From contig JAFYKY010000005.1 in assembly GCA_017537345.1 (NCBI GenBank), positions 1-64,000 on the forward strand: a stretch of 64,000 bases of DNA. The letters run 5' to 3'. The position numbers were made by a program, and so were the translations under genes. Under the pieces are notes generated by a model. The model did no database searches, was not told where the DNA came from, and worked only from the letters and a program-made list of their open reading frames with translations. This document shows positions 44,028 to 52,450 of the stretch, one piece after another; the first letter of the stretch is position 1; each line of letters opens with the position of its first letter. The DNA is from Clostridia bacterium (lineage in GTDB: Bacteria; Bacillota; Clostridia; Oscillospirales; CAG-382).

Positions 44028-45269
44028 ATGTACAGCAAAACTGATCTTAATTACCTTTCAAGCGTAACCGAAACCGTTGCCGCTTCTTCTCCCGAAGTTG
44101 CAGCAATTATCAATAAAGAGCTTGAGCGCCAGCGTGATAACGTTTGTCTTATTGCCAGCGAAAACTTTACCAGCGCCGCAGTTATGGCGGCTACCGGAAG
44201 CTGTCTTACCAACAAGTATTCCGAAGGTATGGTTGGTAAACGTTATTACAGCGGCTGTTCTGTTGTTGATGAAATGGAGCTTTTCTGCCGTGAAAAGTGG
44301 CTTGAGGTTTTCGGCGTAACCGAAACTTATCACGTTAACGTGCAACCCCACAGCGGTTCTCAGGCTAATTTTACAGCATATACCGCATTTCTTACCAAAG
44401 GCGACACCGTTCTCAGTATGTCTCTTGCTAACGGCGGACATCTTACCCACGGTTCTCCCGTAAACAACAGCGGTAAGCTTTACAACTTCGTTCATTACGA
44501 GGTTGATGAAGAAGGCTTTATTCAGTATGATGATATTGCCGCAAAGCTTCGTGAGCACAATCCCAAGCTGGTTGTTGCAGGCGCAAGCTCCTATTCCCGT
44601 ATTATTGATTTTGCCCGTATCAGAAGCATTATAGATGAATATACCGCAGAAACCGGCAACACCGTGTTCTTTATGGCAGATATCGCTCATATCGCAGGTC
44701 TTGTTGTTGCAGGAGTTCATCCCACACCTTTTGGTGTTTGTGACGTTGTAACTCTTACAACCCATAAGACTCTCCGCGGAGCACGCGGCGGTCTTACCTT
44801 TGCCAAGAAGGAATATGCCAAGAAGATTGACAGTGCCGCATTCCCCGGTACTCAGGGCGGTCCCTTGCAGCACGTTATCGCAGGTAAGGCAGTTAGCGCT
44901 GTTGAATGTCTTAAGCCCGAGTATAAGACCTATATCGAAAACGTAGTTGCAAACTGCAAAGCTATGTGCGATGAATTCATCAAGATGGGTTACAAGGTAG
45001 TTACCGGCGGAACGGACAACCACTTGTTCCTCGTTGACCTTACTCCCAACAACGTATCCGGTCTTGCCGTTCAGAATGAGCTTGAAAGACGCGGTATAAT
45101 CCTTAACCGTAACTGCGTTCCCGGTGAAAAGCGTTCCGCTTATGAAACCAGCGGTATACGTATCGGTACTGCTCCCGAAACCACCCGCGGATTTACCGCA
45201 GAAGATTTTGTTAAGGTCGCTCACAGAATAGACGAAGCTATAAAAAACCTTATGGCGCAGAACAACTAA
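44028..45269 (+). CDS. glyA: Serine hydroxymethyltransferase
   Basis: Converts serine and THF to glycine and 5,10-methylene-THF, feeding purine and thymidylate synthesis. 413 residues. The PLP lysine is in TLTTHKTLRGARGG (about residue 247); LIASENFTSAAVM, YYSGCSVVDEME and NVQPHSGSQAN are diagnostic blocks. GGAGG precedes ATG 44028. Co-location with guaB links one-carbon supply to purine synthesis. Confidence 0.98.
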   Translation: MYSKTDLNYLSSVTETVAASSPEVAAIINKELERQRDNVCLIASENFTSAAVMAATGSCLTNKYSEGMVGKRYYSGCSVVDEMELFCREKWLEVFGVTETYHVNVQPHSGSQANFTAYTAFLTKGDTVLSMSLANGGHLTHGSPVNNSGKLYNFVHYEVDEEGFIQYDDIAAKLREHNPKLVVAGASSYSRIIDFARIRSIIDEYTAETGNTVFFMADIAHIAGLVVAGVHPTPFGVCDVVTLTTHKTLRGARGGLTFAKKEYAKKIDSAAFPGTQGGPLQHVIAGKAVSAVECLKPEYKTYIENVVANCKAMCDEFIKMGYKVVTGGTDNHLFLVDLTPNNVSGLAVQNELERRGIILNRNCVPGEKRSAYETSGIRIGTAPETTRGFTAEDFVKVAHRIDEAIKNLMAQNN

Positions 45270-45282
45270 ATAATAAAAAATC

Positions 45283-45316
45283 ACACCGCAGTATATTTAC
45301 TGCGGTGTATCTTTTT
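45283..45316. terminator. Terminator of guaB-glyA
   Basis: ACACCGCAGTA / TACTGCGGTGT stem followed by a T-rich tail; convergent with the GH2 gene. Confidence 0.85.
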
Positions 45317-45328
45317 GTACGGGGAATA

Positions 45329-47017
45329 TTAATCTTCTATTGCCGCTTTCTTTTCAAGCGCCTTTTTAAACAATTCGGGGTCCGCTTTGGGCTGTCTGTC
45401 ATAGGTATAAAGCCCGTTGCGCTCCTGCTCGATATCATAAAGCTGTGTATAGCAAAGTCCGCAAATACGTTTATTGCGCAAAAGCACGTCAGCAAGGGAA
45501 GCGAACCGTTCTACAAGCTCTTCGGCGCTGCCTGCGCAATTACCGTAACCCCAAGCGCCTTCTTCGGGATTAACAGCGGTGCCGCCGTATTCGCTCATAA
45601 ATACGGGTAAAATACCGTCGTAATTCTGTCTGCCGCTGTAAGCATCGTAAAGCGGGGCGCCGTTTGCAAAAGCATCGTACCTTTCGGAATATACTTCGGG
45701 ACTTTGCTCGTAATCGTGAAGATCGTAGCAATCCGTATCGTAATGCATACCGCCGCTTGCGTCAATGCAGGGGCGGGTAGGGTCATATTCCTTTGTAAAA
45801 CGGTATACTTCCTTTGTGTTTTCCGCCTGCTTTTCTCCGGCGTTTTTATCGTTCATAGGATCGTACATCGTTTCGTTGAGAGGACACCAGCCAATGATGG
45901 ACGGATGGTTGAAATCTCTGTCAATTATCTGTTTCCATTCGTGAAGCATGATTTCCTTTGCTTTATCGTCCGCAACGCTTATTCCCCAACTGGGATATTC
46001 GCCCCAAACTATATAACCCTGCATATCGCAGATATAGAGGAAAAGGGGCTCAAACACCTTCTGGTGCAGTCTTGCTCCGTTAAATCCGCACTTTTTGGAT
46101 ATAAGAATATCATTTTCAAGGGCTTCCTTTGTGGGAGCAGTGTATATTCCGTCGGGATAAAAGCCTTGGTCAAGTACAAGACGCTGGAACACGCTTTCGC
46201 CGTTGAACAGATACTTTCCGTCCTTGAATTCGGTACTGCGAAGCCCGAAATAAGAAAGCACCTTGTCTTTACCGCATCTTATGGTGGCGTAGTAAACGCC
46301 GCCTTTGCCGATCTCCCACAGATGAACCTCGGTCAAGGTAATTTCAAAAACGTCTTTACCTTTGCCGTAACCGCAAAGTCTGCCGTGCCAGTAAAGCTGA
46401 ACCTCCACCTCGTCATCCGCAACTACCTCAACGCGTACCTTACCGTTTGCCGCATCGGGATAGAATTTAAAGGAATGAAGGTATTTTTCGGGAACGAATT
46501 CCATCCATACCGTCTGCCATATACCGGTGGTGCGCGTGTAATAACAGCCGTGGGATTCGGGCTTCATAGATTGCTTTCCGGTGGGCTGATAGGGTGAAAG
46601 CGTATCGTCGTCCGTGCAGACGGTAATTACGTTTTGTCCGTCCTTCAAATAGTCGGTTATATCGTATGTAAACGTAACCTGACCGCCGATGTGCTTTTCG
46701 AGCTGTGTGTCGTTTATCCAGACGGTTGTTTCGTAATCGCAGGCGCCGAAATGCAAAAGGGCGCGCATATTGTGTACAGTGCTTACGTTAAGCGTTCTGC
46801 GGTACCATATTCTCTTTATAAAATCCGTAATTCCGATACCGGAAAGCGGGCTCTCCGGCGCAAAGGGCACGTTTATCTTAAGAGGGAAAACGCTGTTTTT
46901 ATCAAGCGTTTTTTCATTATCTATCGCACATTCCCAAACACCGTTAAGATTGTGCCAGCTATCGCGTACGCACATAGGGTTTGGATGCTCCGCTCTGGGT
47001 ATTTTATTAATAATCAT
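45329..47017 (-). CDS. GH2 family glycoside hydrolase
   Basis: 562 residues. Sugar-binding domain with RRTLNVSTV, GACDYETTVWIND and the HxGGxxxFxxD-type turn (HIGGQVTFTYDIT), an Ig-like middle domain, then the barrel. The acid/base is in CPLNETM (about residue 384) and the nucleophile in FMSEYGG (about 474). GH2 covers beta-galactosidases, beta-glucuronidases and beta-mannosidases; the specificity cannot be read with confidence. No signal peptide. Shorter than LacZ because C-terminal domains are missing. Confidence 0.92.
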   Translation of the reverse strand: MIINKIPRAEHPNPMCVRDSWHNLNGVWECAIDNEKTLDKNSVFPLKINVPFAPESPLSGIGITDFIKRIWYRRTLNVSTVHNMRALLHFGACDYETTVWINDTQLEKHIGGQVTFTYDITDYLKDGQNVITVCTDDDTLSPYQPTGKQSMKPESHGCYYTRTTGIWQTVWMEFVPEKYLHSFKFYPDAANGKVRVEVVADDEVEVQLYWHGRLCGYGKGKDVFEITLTEVHLWEIGKGGVYYATIRCGKDKVLSYFGLRSTEFKDGKYLFNGESVFQRLVLDQGFYPDGIYTAPTKEALENDILISKKCGFNGARLHQKVFEPLFLYICDMQGYIVWGEYPSWGISVADDKAKEIMLHEWKQIIDRDFNHPSIIGWCPLNETMYDPMNDKNAGEKQAENTKEVYRFTKEYDPTRPCIDASGGMHYDTDCYDLHDYEQSPEVYSERYDAFANGAPLYDAYSGRQNYDGILPVFMSEYGGTAVNPEEGAWGYGNCAGSAEELVERFASLADVLLRNKRICGLCYTQLYDIEQERNGLYTYDRQPKADPELFKKALEKKAAIED

Positions 47018-47046
47018 AAAATATTACTCCTTAATTTGGTGTTTTT

Positions 47047-47075
47047 ATTTTATATCCTTTTTAAGAGGTTGTCAA
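47047..47075 (-). promoter_or_regulatory. Promoter of the GH2 gene, sharing its -35 with the divergent promoter
   Basis: Minus strand: TTGACA (47070-47075), 17 bp, TAAAAT (47047-47052). Five bases of the -35 box are shared with the + strand promoter at 47069. Confidence 0.78.
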
Positions 47076-47097
47076 TAACTAATTTAAGTGTTATAAT
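47069..47097 (+). promoter_or_regulatory. Promoter of the GNAT gene
   Basis: TTGTCA (47069-47074), 17 bp, TATAAT (47092-47097). Confidence 0.78.
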
Positions 47098-47121
47098 AAG
47101 CGGGAAAAGAGGTTAGACGGT

Positions 47122-47589
47122 ATGTTATACAGAAAAGCGCAGAAATCGGACAGCGTGTTTATCGCCGAATGTTTAAAGGATATTCTTTCTTTGCACGCAA
47201 AGGGAAGAAAAGATATATTCAAAAACTGCGGCGGAAAATATACAGCCCTTGATATTGAAAAAATGCTGGATGAAAGGGATATACATATCTTTGTTGCCGA
47301 AGAATCCGGTGAAAATCTGGGCTACGCAATATGTTATTATAAAGAGATCAAAAACGATCCCGTTTTAAAAGACCGCGCCATCTTTTACCTTGACGATCTG
47401 TACGTTCTTCCCGCCACCCGCGGAATGGGCGCGGGAAACGGGTTTATGGAATATCTGTTTGCTTATGCAAAAAATCTCGGATGTACCTCCTTCGAGCTTA
47501 ACGTCTGGGAATTCGACGGAAGCGCCACCGGATTTTATAAAAAATGCGGTATGACCACCCAAAAGCAGATAATGGAAAAGAAATTGTAA
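47122..47589 (+). CDS. GNAT family N-acetyltransferase
   Basis: 155 residues. YLDDLYVLPATRGMGAGNGFMEYLF (motif A; the R/G-x-x-G-x-G/A acetyl-CoA loop lies around residues 96-101) and ELNVWEFDGSATGFYKKCGM (motif B) are typical of RimI-like and amine acetyltransferases. Target unknown. AAAAGAGG precedes ATG 47122. A terminator hairpin follows at 47609. Confidence 0.92.
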   Translation: MLYRKAQKSDSVFIAECLKDILSLHAKGRKDIFKNCGGKYTALDIEKMLDERDIHIFVAEESGENLGYAICYYKEIKNDPVLKDRAIFYLDDLYVLPATRGMGAGNGFMEYLFAYAKNLGCTSFELNVWEFDGSATGFYKKCGMTTQKQIMEKKL

Positions 47590-47608
47590 TTTAATACTCA
47601 CAAAAATA

Positions 47609-47633
47609 AAACCCGACCGTTGTCGGGATTTAT
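47609..47633. terminator. Terminator between convergent GNAT and toroid-protein genes
   Basis: AAACCCGAC / GTCGGGATTT stem with A and T tracts on each side. Confidence 0.72.
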
Positions 47634-48749
47634 TTATGAGTTATTAAATGTTTCGATTAAATAAAGGAATTCCACTGCCCAAAATGTGAGCTCACACCAA
47701 ATTGCAGCATCTTTTCTATGGTCGGGTTCAAGTCCGATTTCCGCATAAGGATGTCCGCTGCGGAAATTATCCTTGAAACGGCTCTTTTCATAAGACGAGG
47801 TGAACGTGGTACGAAGTACGCCATCCTCAGACAGCATTTCAAGCAGGATTTCCACCGACTCTTTTACTACCTGCGTTCTATCTCCCGTGACCTTTGCAAG
47901 TGCGGTCAATGTCTTTCTGTGGTTGGGCGCTTTCTGCGGAAAGGACAAAGGGAAAAAGGGATTCATATATGCCCATCCGGGTCCTACCTGCTTGCCGTTG
48001 ATCTTTACTGCAAAGCCACCGAAATCCTTTGTGATTCTGTCGTGGTGGTCGATTGCTTCGGCAAGACGGGCAATGCTTTCCTCTGTTCGCCAACTCTGTG
48101 TGTTTGCCAAGGTTTCAAGATGATATTGACACGGGAAATAGGTGTCGGGCGTGATAGTGGGATAGTTATATTTTTTCTTGAGACTCGGATTAAAGGTCGT
48201 GATCTCGTCTGCCGACTCGTAATCAAGTAGGCTTACGAATGCCTTATAAGAAGCATCAACGAAATGCCGCATTTCGGGATCGTCACCGTATCCGAGCAAC
48301 GCTTGACAAGCATACAGTGTGACGTCAAGAGACGAGCCGCTGTTGATGCCGATACTACGTGTCTCAAAGCGCACCTTTTCAGGATTGTAATACGAAAACT
48401 CATGCTCCAATACCGCGTCATCGCGCATAGCTTTTACAAAGTTTTGCACGATAGGAATATCCTTCGGTATTCCGTAATTATGTAAGAGTCTTGCGGCATT
48501 TTCTCCGTCATCAAGATGTGATGCTTTGAACTTCTCCCAAGAGTGCATACCGATTCCGATATATCCATTGGGCTTAACGTGAGTTAAAAGCAACTGAAAT
48601 TCTGGCGTTTGCATTACCTTTTCCAAAAGTTTTGTTTCCTCCGCTTCTGTAAGATCGTGGAGTATATCTTTATGCAAACGATACTGAATCACATCTCTGC
48701 CGTTTTCAAGAAGATAATCTATTGATTTTGCATGCTTTTTTTTAAACAT
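47634..48749 (-). CDS. Toroid-like (prenyltransferase/squalene-cyclase-type) protein, paralogue 2
   Basis: 371 residues, soluble. It shares its layout with the adjacent gene product: an opening IDYLLENGRDVIQYRLHKDIL, a glycine-aromatic motif (KPNGYIGIGMHSW), and ANTQSWRTEESI near residue 222. These are spaced like alpha/alpha-toroid repeats of prenyltransferase and squalene-cyclase-like proteins. I see no terpene-cyclase DxDD or protein-prenyltransferase zinc site, so an enzyme of another kind or a binding protein is likely. ATG 48749 is preceded by AAGGAAG. Last gene of an AraC-headed cluster. Confidence 0.6.
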   Translation of the reverse strand: MFKKKHAKSIDYLLENGRDVIQYRLHKDILHDLTEAEETKLLEKVMQTPEFQLLLTHVKPNGYIGIGMHSWEKFKASHLDDGENAARLLHNYGIPKDIPIVQNFVKAMRDDAVLEHEFSYYNPEKVRFETRSIGINSGSSLDVTLYACQALLGYGDDPEMRHFVDASYKAFVSLLDYESADEITTFNPSLKKKYNYPTITPDTYFPCQYHLETLANTQSWRTEESIARLAEAIDHHDRITKDFGGFAVKINGKQVGPGWAYMNPFFPLSFPQKAPNHRKTLTALAKVTGDRTQVVKESVEILLEMLSEDGVLRTTFTSSYEKSRFKDNFRSGHPYAEIGLEPDHRKDAAIWCELTFWAVEFLYLIETFNNS

Positions 48750-48759
48750 AATTTCTTCC

Positions 48760-49806
48760 TTATTCAACCACATTCCAAATTGCTCTTAATAAAGCATAAG
48801 TCAAATCGCATTTTGCGGCAGAGCGTTTTCTATAGTTAGGTTCTTTGCCAGACACTCTGCGGAATGCGCTGAATACTCTGTCGGGGATAACATCAACGTT
48901 ATCCTCTTTTTCAAGAAAATCAGCTAAAACAAAATACGTTTCGTCCGATTGACGCACCCAATCGGGAACACCCGATATCGAGCCAAGCCAAAACGCAAAT
49001 TGGAAGTTGTACGGATCATTTATGATTTGGTATAACTGTTCTTCGTTTATCGGCTTCAAAGCCTGCCAATTATAATTAAACGGCCCGACGAAGCTTCCGC
49101 CTAACTCCTTCGGCTTTTTGAAAGTAATGAACTCGTCAAAATCCTTCATCAGCTCATAGGCGTGTTTCATAGAAGTTTTTGCGATCTCCATTCTCTCTTC
49201 ACTTCGCCAGCTTTGTGTGGCGTTCAGCAAACCGATATGATTAGAACCGGGGAACCGCGCAAAAGGTTTATAATATCTTTCGTTCTTGCCTTTCTTGGTG
49301 AAATCATCAACGGAACTGTAATTACATACCGCTTCAACGTGTTCCCAAGAAAGAGCAATTTGTTCGGCTAAAATAGGATAGGTTTCGTCATAACCGACCC
49401 AAGACAATATCGATGCAACGATGGCATTGTTTCCGCCTCTGCCCTCGGCATCCAAGCCGTCACCACCGTGAAACCAGTTCTTGTGCTGTGATGCGATCTC
49501 GGGTGTAATAAGCGCTTGGATACCTTTTTGAATAGCAGGATGCTCTTTTTCAATCCCCGCGTTCAGAAGCGTACCGATAGAACGCTCCATTCCGTATTCA
49601 CCGCCGTGAAGCTCGTCACCAAACCATCCGTCGGGATGTTGGCAAGCAAGATGCTTTTTAATGTTTTCTTGCTCCAATATCTCACCGCGCATCTTCTGCA
49701 TAAACGGTTCGTCCAAAGGTGTGTGTAAAAAATCACGGTGAACGAGAAACTTAATGCTCGTACAAGCGTTATCAAGAAGATAATCTATATGTTTTTGAAA
49801 TTTCAT
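48760..49806 (-). CDS. Toroid-like (prenyltransferase/squalene-cyclase-type) protein, paralogue 1
   Basis: 348 residues. KHIDYLLDNACTSIKFLVHRDFLH opens it as in the next gene; HPDGWFGDELHGGEYGMERSIGTL and NATQSWRSEERM are the repeat-like motifs. Residues of the QW type (G-W/Y with acidic followers) suggest an alpha/alpha toroid. ATG 49806 is used, just downstream of the GyrI-like gene's stop at 49808. Homology to its neighbour (IDYLL, HxD/HxxI, TQSWR) shows a tandem duplication, now strongly diverged. Function not known. Confidence 0.6.
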   Translation of the reverse strand: MKFQKHIDYLLDNACTSIKFLVHRDFLHTPLDEPFMQKMRGEILEQENIKKHLACQHPDGWFGDELHGGEYGMERSIGTLLNAGIEKEHPAIQKGIQALITPEIASQHKNWFHGGDGLDAEGRGGNNAIVASILSWVGYDETYPILAEQIALSWEHVEAVCNYSSVDDFTKKGKNERYYKPFARFPGSNHIGLLNATQSWRSEERMEIAKTSMKHAYELMKDFDEFITFKKPKELGGSFVGPFNYNWQALKPINEEQLYQIINDPYNFQFAFWLGSISGVPDWVRQSDETYFVLADFLEKEDNVDVIPDRVFSAFRRVSGKEPNYRKRSAAKCDLTYALLRAIWNVVE

Positions 49807-49807
49807 T

Positions 49808-50311
49808 TTATTTCTCCACAAAAAAACAATAATCGAGAATGATTTTCCCGTTTTCGTCAGGTGTTGTATATCTTGGGCACAAACAGTTTTCAAACGACCA
49901 AGTACCACCGTTAGCATCTTTCCAAATAGTCATACCGATTTTTATCAATGTAGGTTGGCAAGCAGAAGTATTGTGAACCTCGTCTTCAAGCCCGTGTATC
50001 CAACAGGTTCCAAGTGAAAGGTCGGAAAAATCCACATATTCAAACCCTTCAGGAACGGGAGTATCTATCGGTGTAAACATACCGAGCCAATATTCAAAAG
50101 GTGCATTGGGAGTCCAGTGTTCAAGTCCTACATAACCGCCGCCGTTTTCCCAAATATTTAGGATGGCATCTGTACCGTCCATTGTTTTCTCAAGCAAACC
50201 GAACCAATCGTTTGCCCAAAATTCGTCCCAATGACCAAACTCACCGTATTTCTTTCCTATAAAACGCATATTGGGAATATATTCTTTAAACGCTTTTATT
50301 ATCTCTGCCAT
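49808..50311 (-). CDS. GyrI-like small-molecule-binding domain protein
   Basis: 167 residues. The pattern (NMRFIGKKYGE near residue 14, WENGGGYVGLEHW, YWLGMFTP, a final ILDYCFFVEK) fits the GyrI-like/AraC effector-binding (SOUL-type) fold, which binds cationic or amphipathic ligands and sometimes hydrolyses esters. It is a stand-alone version of the domain fused to the AraC regulator just upstream (2 bp gap), suggesting both bind the same or related ligand. Confidence 0.72.
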   Translation of the reverse strand: MAEIIKAFKEYIPNMRFIGKKYGEFGHWDEFWANDWFGLLEKTMDGTDAILNIWENGGGYVGLEHWTPNAPFEYWLGMFTPIDTPVPEGFEYVDFSDLSLGTCWIHGLEDEVHNTSACQPTLIKIGMTIWKDANGGTWSFENCLCPRYTTPDENGKIILDYCFFVEK

Positions 50312-50313
50312 AA

Positions 50314-51141
50314 TTACTCCTTTTCAATTGGAATATATATCAATTCCGAATATATTTTGCTAGTCTCTGTGTAGGATTCTAACTCAAAACCTGATTTTCT
50401 CTTATATCCGCTTGTTGGAATCCATACGTTATTTATATAGTCCCACGTTTTACGTATAGTATCTACAAAATCATGCTGTGAAGCGGGAACAGTTTGAAAA
50501 ACTGCGTATAATCCGCCCTCGATTTGTAATTTTATCGTTTCTTTTGTGTTACCTTTTGCGATTTCTGTCGGAATTCCAATAAAATATTCAAGACAACTAA
50601 ACTGATTATTCCAACGCATAATTCCGAAATCTTCCGTAATAACCCCGTTTGATAGTAAAAGCGACCTTTTCTCGGTATTATACTTATTCCAACATTTGGG
50701 AGGAAAAGCATTCCCATAGCTATAAGCAGTTAAACTAAAACTTTCCATAAATTTCATAGAAACTTTCGGAACCGGATTGTTGATATCAAAAGAAAACGGT
50801 TCAAACAGATGTAAACTGCAATTTGCACTTTTAAATTCAGTTGGCAAAACATTGTGTTCGGACTTAAATGCGCGTGTGAAGTTTTCCTTGGAATTAAACC
50901 CGTATTCAAAAGCTATATCTGAAATCGGTCTATTATCACCTATGCGCTTAACTATTTCGGAAATTCGCCTTTTTCGTATATAACCAGCGGGAGTTAACCC
51001 AACAATTTCTTTGAAAACACGAACAAAATGAAATTCAGAATATCCAGCAATTTTTGATAAGGAAGTAACATTAAGTTTTGTATCGTCTCTTAAATGATTT
51101 TCAATATATTCTATAACTTTTGTAATATTACTTTTCTTCAT
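50314..51141 (-). CDS. AraC family regulator with GyrI-like effector domain
   Basis: 275 residues. Two HTH motifs at the N-terminus (LNVTSLSKIAGYSEFHFVRVFKE and ISDIAFEYGFNSKENFTRAFKSE, residues 23-90) followed by a GyrI-like domain (about 130-275; ending in IYSELIYIPIE). This is the Rob/SoxS-like order seen in multidrug-sensing regulators. It heads a four-gene cluster of GyrI-like and toroid-like proteins and very likely controls it. A TATAAT at 51174-51179 (minus strand) is a candidate -10; the -35 is poor, as expected for an activator-dependent promoter. Confidence 0.9.
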   Translation of the reverse strand: MKKSNITKVIEYIENHLRDDTKLNVTSLSKIAGYSEFHFVRVFKEIVGLTPAGYIRKRRISEIVKRIGDNRPISDIAFEYGFNSKENFTRAFKSEHNVLPTEFKSANCSLHLFEPFSFDINNPVPKVSMKFMESFSLTAYSYGNAFPPKCWNKYNTEKRSLLLSNGVITEDFGIMRWNNQFSCLEYFIGIPTEIAKGNTKETIKLQIEGGLYAVFQTVPASQHDFVDTIRKTWDYINNVWIPTSGYKRKSGFELESYTETSKIYSELIYIPIEKE

Positions 51142-51224
51142 TGCTTCACCATAATAACAAATTTATGAAAATCATTATAACACAAGCAAAGGGAATAGTA
51201 TTGATAAAAATTGCTTTTATAAGC

Positions 51225-51260
51225 AAATAGCCTATGAATTTCTCAATCCATAGGCTATTT
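51225..51260 (-). terminator. Terminator of nagB (long perfect stem)
   Basis: AAATAGCCTATG (51225-51236) and CATAGGCTATTT (51249-51260) are exact complements. It can serve nagB, which ends at 51274. Confidence 0.78.
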
Positions 51261-51273
51261 TATGTTTAATTAA

Positions 51274-51996
51274 TTAACCGTTGTAAGCGTCTTTATCGCA
51301 GATAAGAACAACGTCGGGGTGAACCTTGAGCAGGGTAGCGGGGCACTGGGTAGTGATACGGTCATCATGCATCTTAACGATAACGTCGTGCTTGCCCTTG
51401 CCGCTTGCAAGAACGATGATCTTCTTTGCCTGCATAATGGAGCCGATACCCATAGTAACTGCCTGGGTGGGAACGTCTGCCTTGGAAGCAAAGAAACGGG
51501 AGTTAGCTTCGATAGTGCTGTCGGTAAGACCGGTGAGGTGGGTACCAACGTAAAGCTCGTCTTCGGGTTCGTTGAAAGCGATATGTCCGTTGGGACCAAG
51601 ACCTAGAACCTGAAGGTCAATACCGCCGGCAGCCTTGATAGCTTCGTCATAAGCCTTACCCATAGCGGCGGGATCTTCTGCAAGACCGTCGGGCACGTTG
51701 GTGTTAGCCTTGTCGATATCGATATTATCGAACAGATTGTGGTTCATAAAGTAACGGTAGCTCTGATCGTGATCGGGAGCCAGGGGATAATATTCATCAA
51801 GATTATAAGAAGTAACGTCCTTAAAGGTAATTTCGCCTGCTTTGTTCATATCGGTAAGGCACTTGTACATACCAACGGGAGTAGAACCGGTAGCAAGACC
51901 GAGCACGCAGGAAGGGTTAGCCTTAACAACTTCAGCGATTATCTCTGCGCCAGCTTTGGACATTTCTTCATAATTTTCGCAAACAATAATTTTCAT
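51274..51996 (-). CDS. nagB: Glucosamine-6-phosphate deaminase
   Basis: Converts glucosamine-6-P to fructose-6-P and ammonia, the entry of amino sugars into glycolysis. 240 residues, the short Gram-positive length. Diagnostic blocks: GLATGSTPVGMY, TSYNLDEYYPL, GLGPNGHIAFNEP (catalytic Asp/His region), and TQAVTMGIGSIMQAK. GGAGGAAAC precedes ATG 51996; promoter TTGAAA, 17 bp, TAAAAT lies at 52038-52066. It can use sugar released by the GH20 enzyme. Confidence 0.97.
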   Translation of the reverse strand: MKIIVCENYEEMSKAGAEIIAEVVKANPSCVLGLATGSTPVGMYKCLTDMNKAGEITFKDVTSYNLDEYYPLAPDHDQSYRYFMNHNLFDNIDIDKANTNVPDGLAEDPAAMGKAYDEAIKAAGGIDLQVLGLGPNGHIAFNEPEDELYVGTHLTGLTDSTIEANSRFFASKADVPTQAVTMGIGSIMQAKKIIVLASGKGKHDVIVKMHDDRITTQCPATLLKVHPDVVLICDKDAYNG

Positions 51997-52037
51997 AACA
52001 AAAGTTTCCTCCGTTTATGTTTGAATTTACAAATTGG

Positions 52038-52066
52038 ATTTTAACACATTCTTTTTTGTTTTTCAA
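52038..52066 (-). promoter_or_regulatory. sigma-A promoter of nagB
   Basis: Minus strand: TTGAAA (52061-52066), 17 bp, TAAAAT (52038-52043). Confidence 0.8.
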
Positions 52067-52095
52067 GATATATGGGCAAATTTTGTAAAAATAAT

Positions 52096-52123
52096 GCCGG
52101 TACTTTACGTACCGGCTTTGCGG
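52096..52123 (-). terminator. Terminator of oadB-oadG
   Basis: GCCGGTAC / GTACCGGC stem; on the minus strand it is followed by CATTATTTTT. Confidence 0.75.
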
Positions 52124-52435
52124 TTATTGATTCTTTTTGTCTTTAAGGAGCGTAAGGAGATACATCACGCAAACGATAATACCGGTTACGAGAAAGATGC
52201 CGAACATACCGAATCCCATAATTTCAAGAGATCTTACGGTATTTGCGTACTTACCGTCTTCGTTTTCTTCGGAAACTTCTTCGCTTACCGTTTCGGACAC
52301 TTCATCAACAACTTCGGAAGATTCGCTGACAGAAACTTCGGTTTCGCTTCCTTCGGCAAATGCGGGAAGTGCAAAAGAGGAAAGAAGGGAAAGGGTAAAA
52401 ATTGCTATGAGTAATGCGGAAATAATTTTTTTCAT
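52124..52435 (-). CDS. OadG-like small membrane subunit
   Basis: 103 residues: signal peptide (1-27), a Ser/Glu/Val-rich extracytoplasmic stretch (30-62), one membrane span (about 73-95) and a short basic tail. In sodium-pumping decarboxylases the gamma subunit OadG is a small single-span protein that holds the complex together. Adjacent to oadB (15 bp gap) this is the best reading, although sequence of such proteins is poorly conserved and the long acidic outer segment is unusual. Confidence 0.6.
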   Translation of the reverse strand: MKKIISALLIAIFTLSLLSSFALPAFAEGSETEVSVSESSEVVDEVSETVSEEVSEENEDGKYANTVRSLEIMGFGMFGIFLVTGIIVCVMYLLTLLKDKKNQ

Positions 52436-52450
52436 ATCACTTTTTCTCCT

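Noticed and set aside
44058-45284. 408-codon open frame opposite glyA
   Set aside because: A codon-bias shadow of glyA, with no signals of its own.
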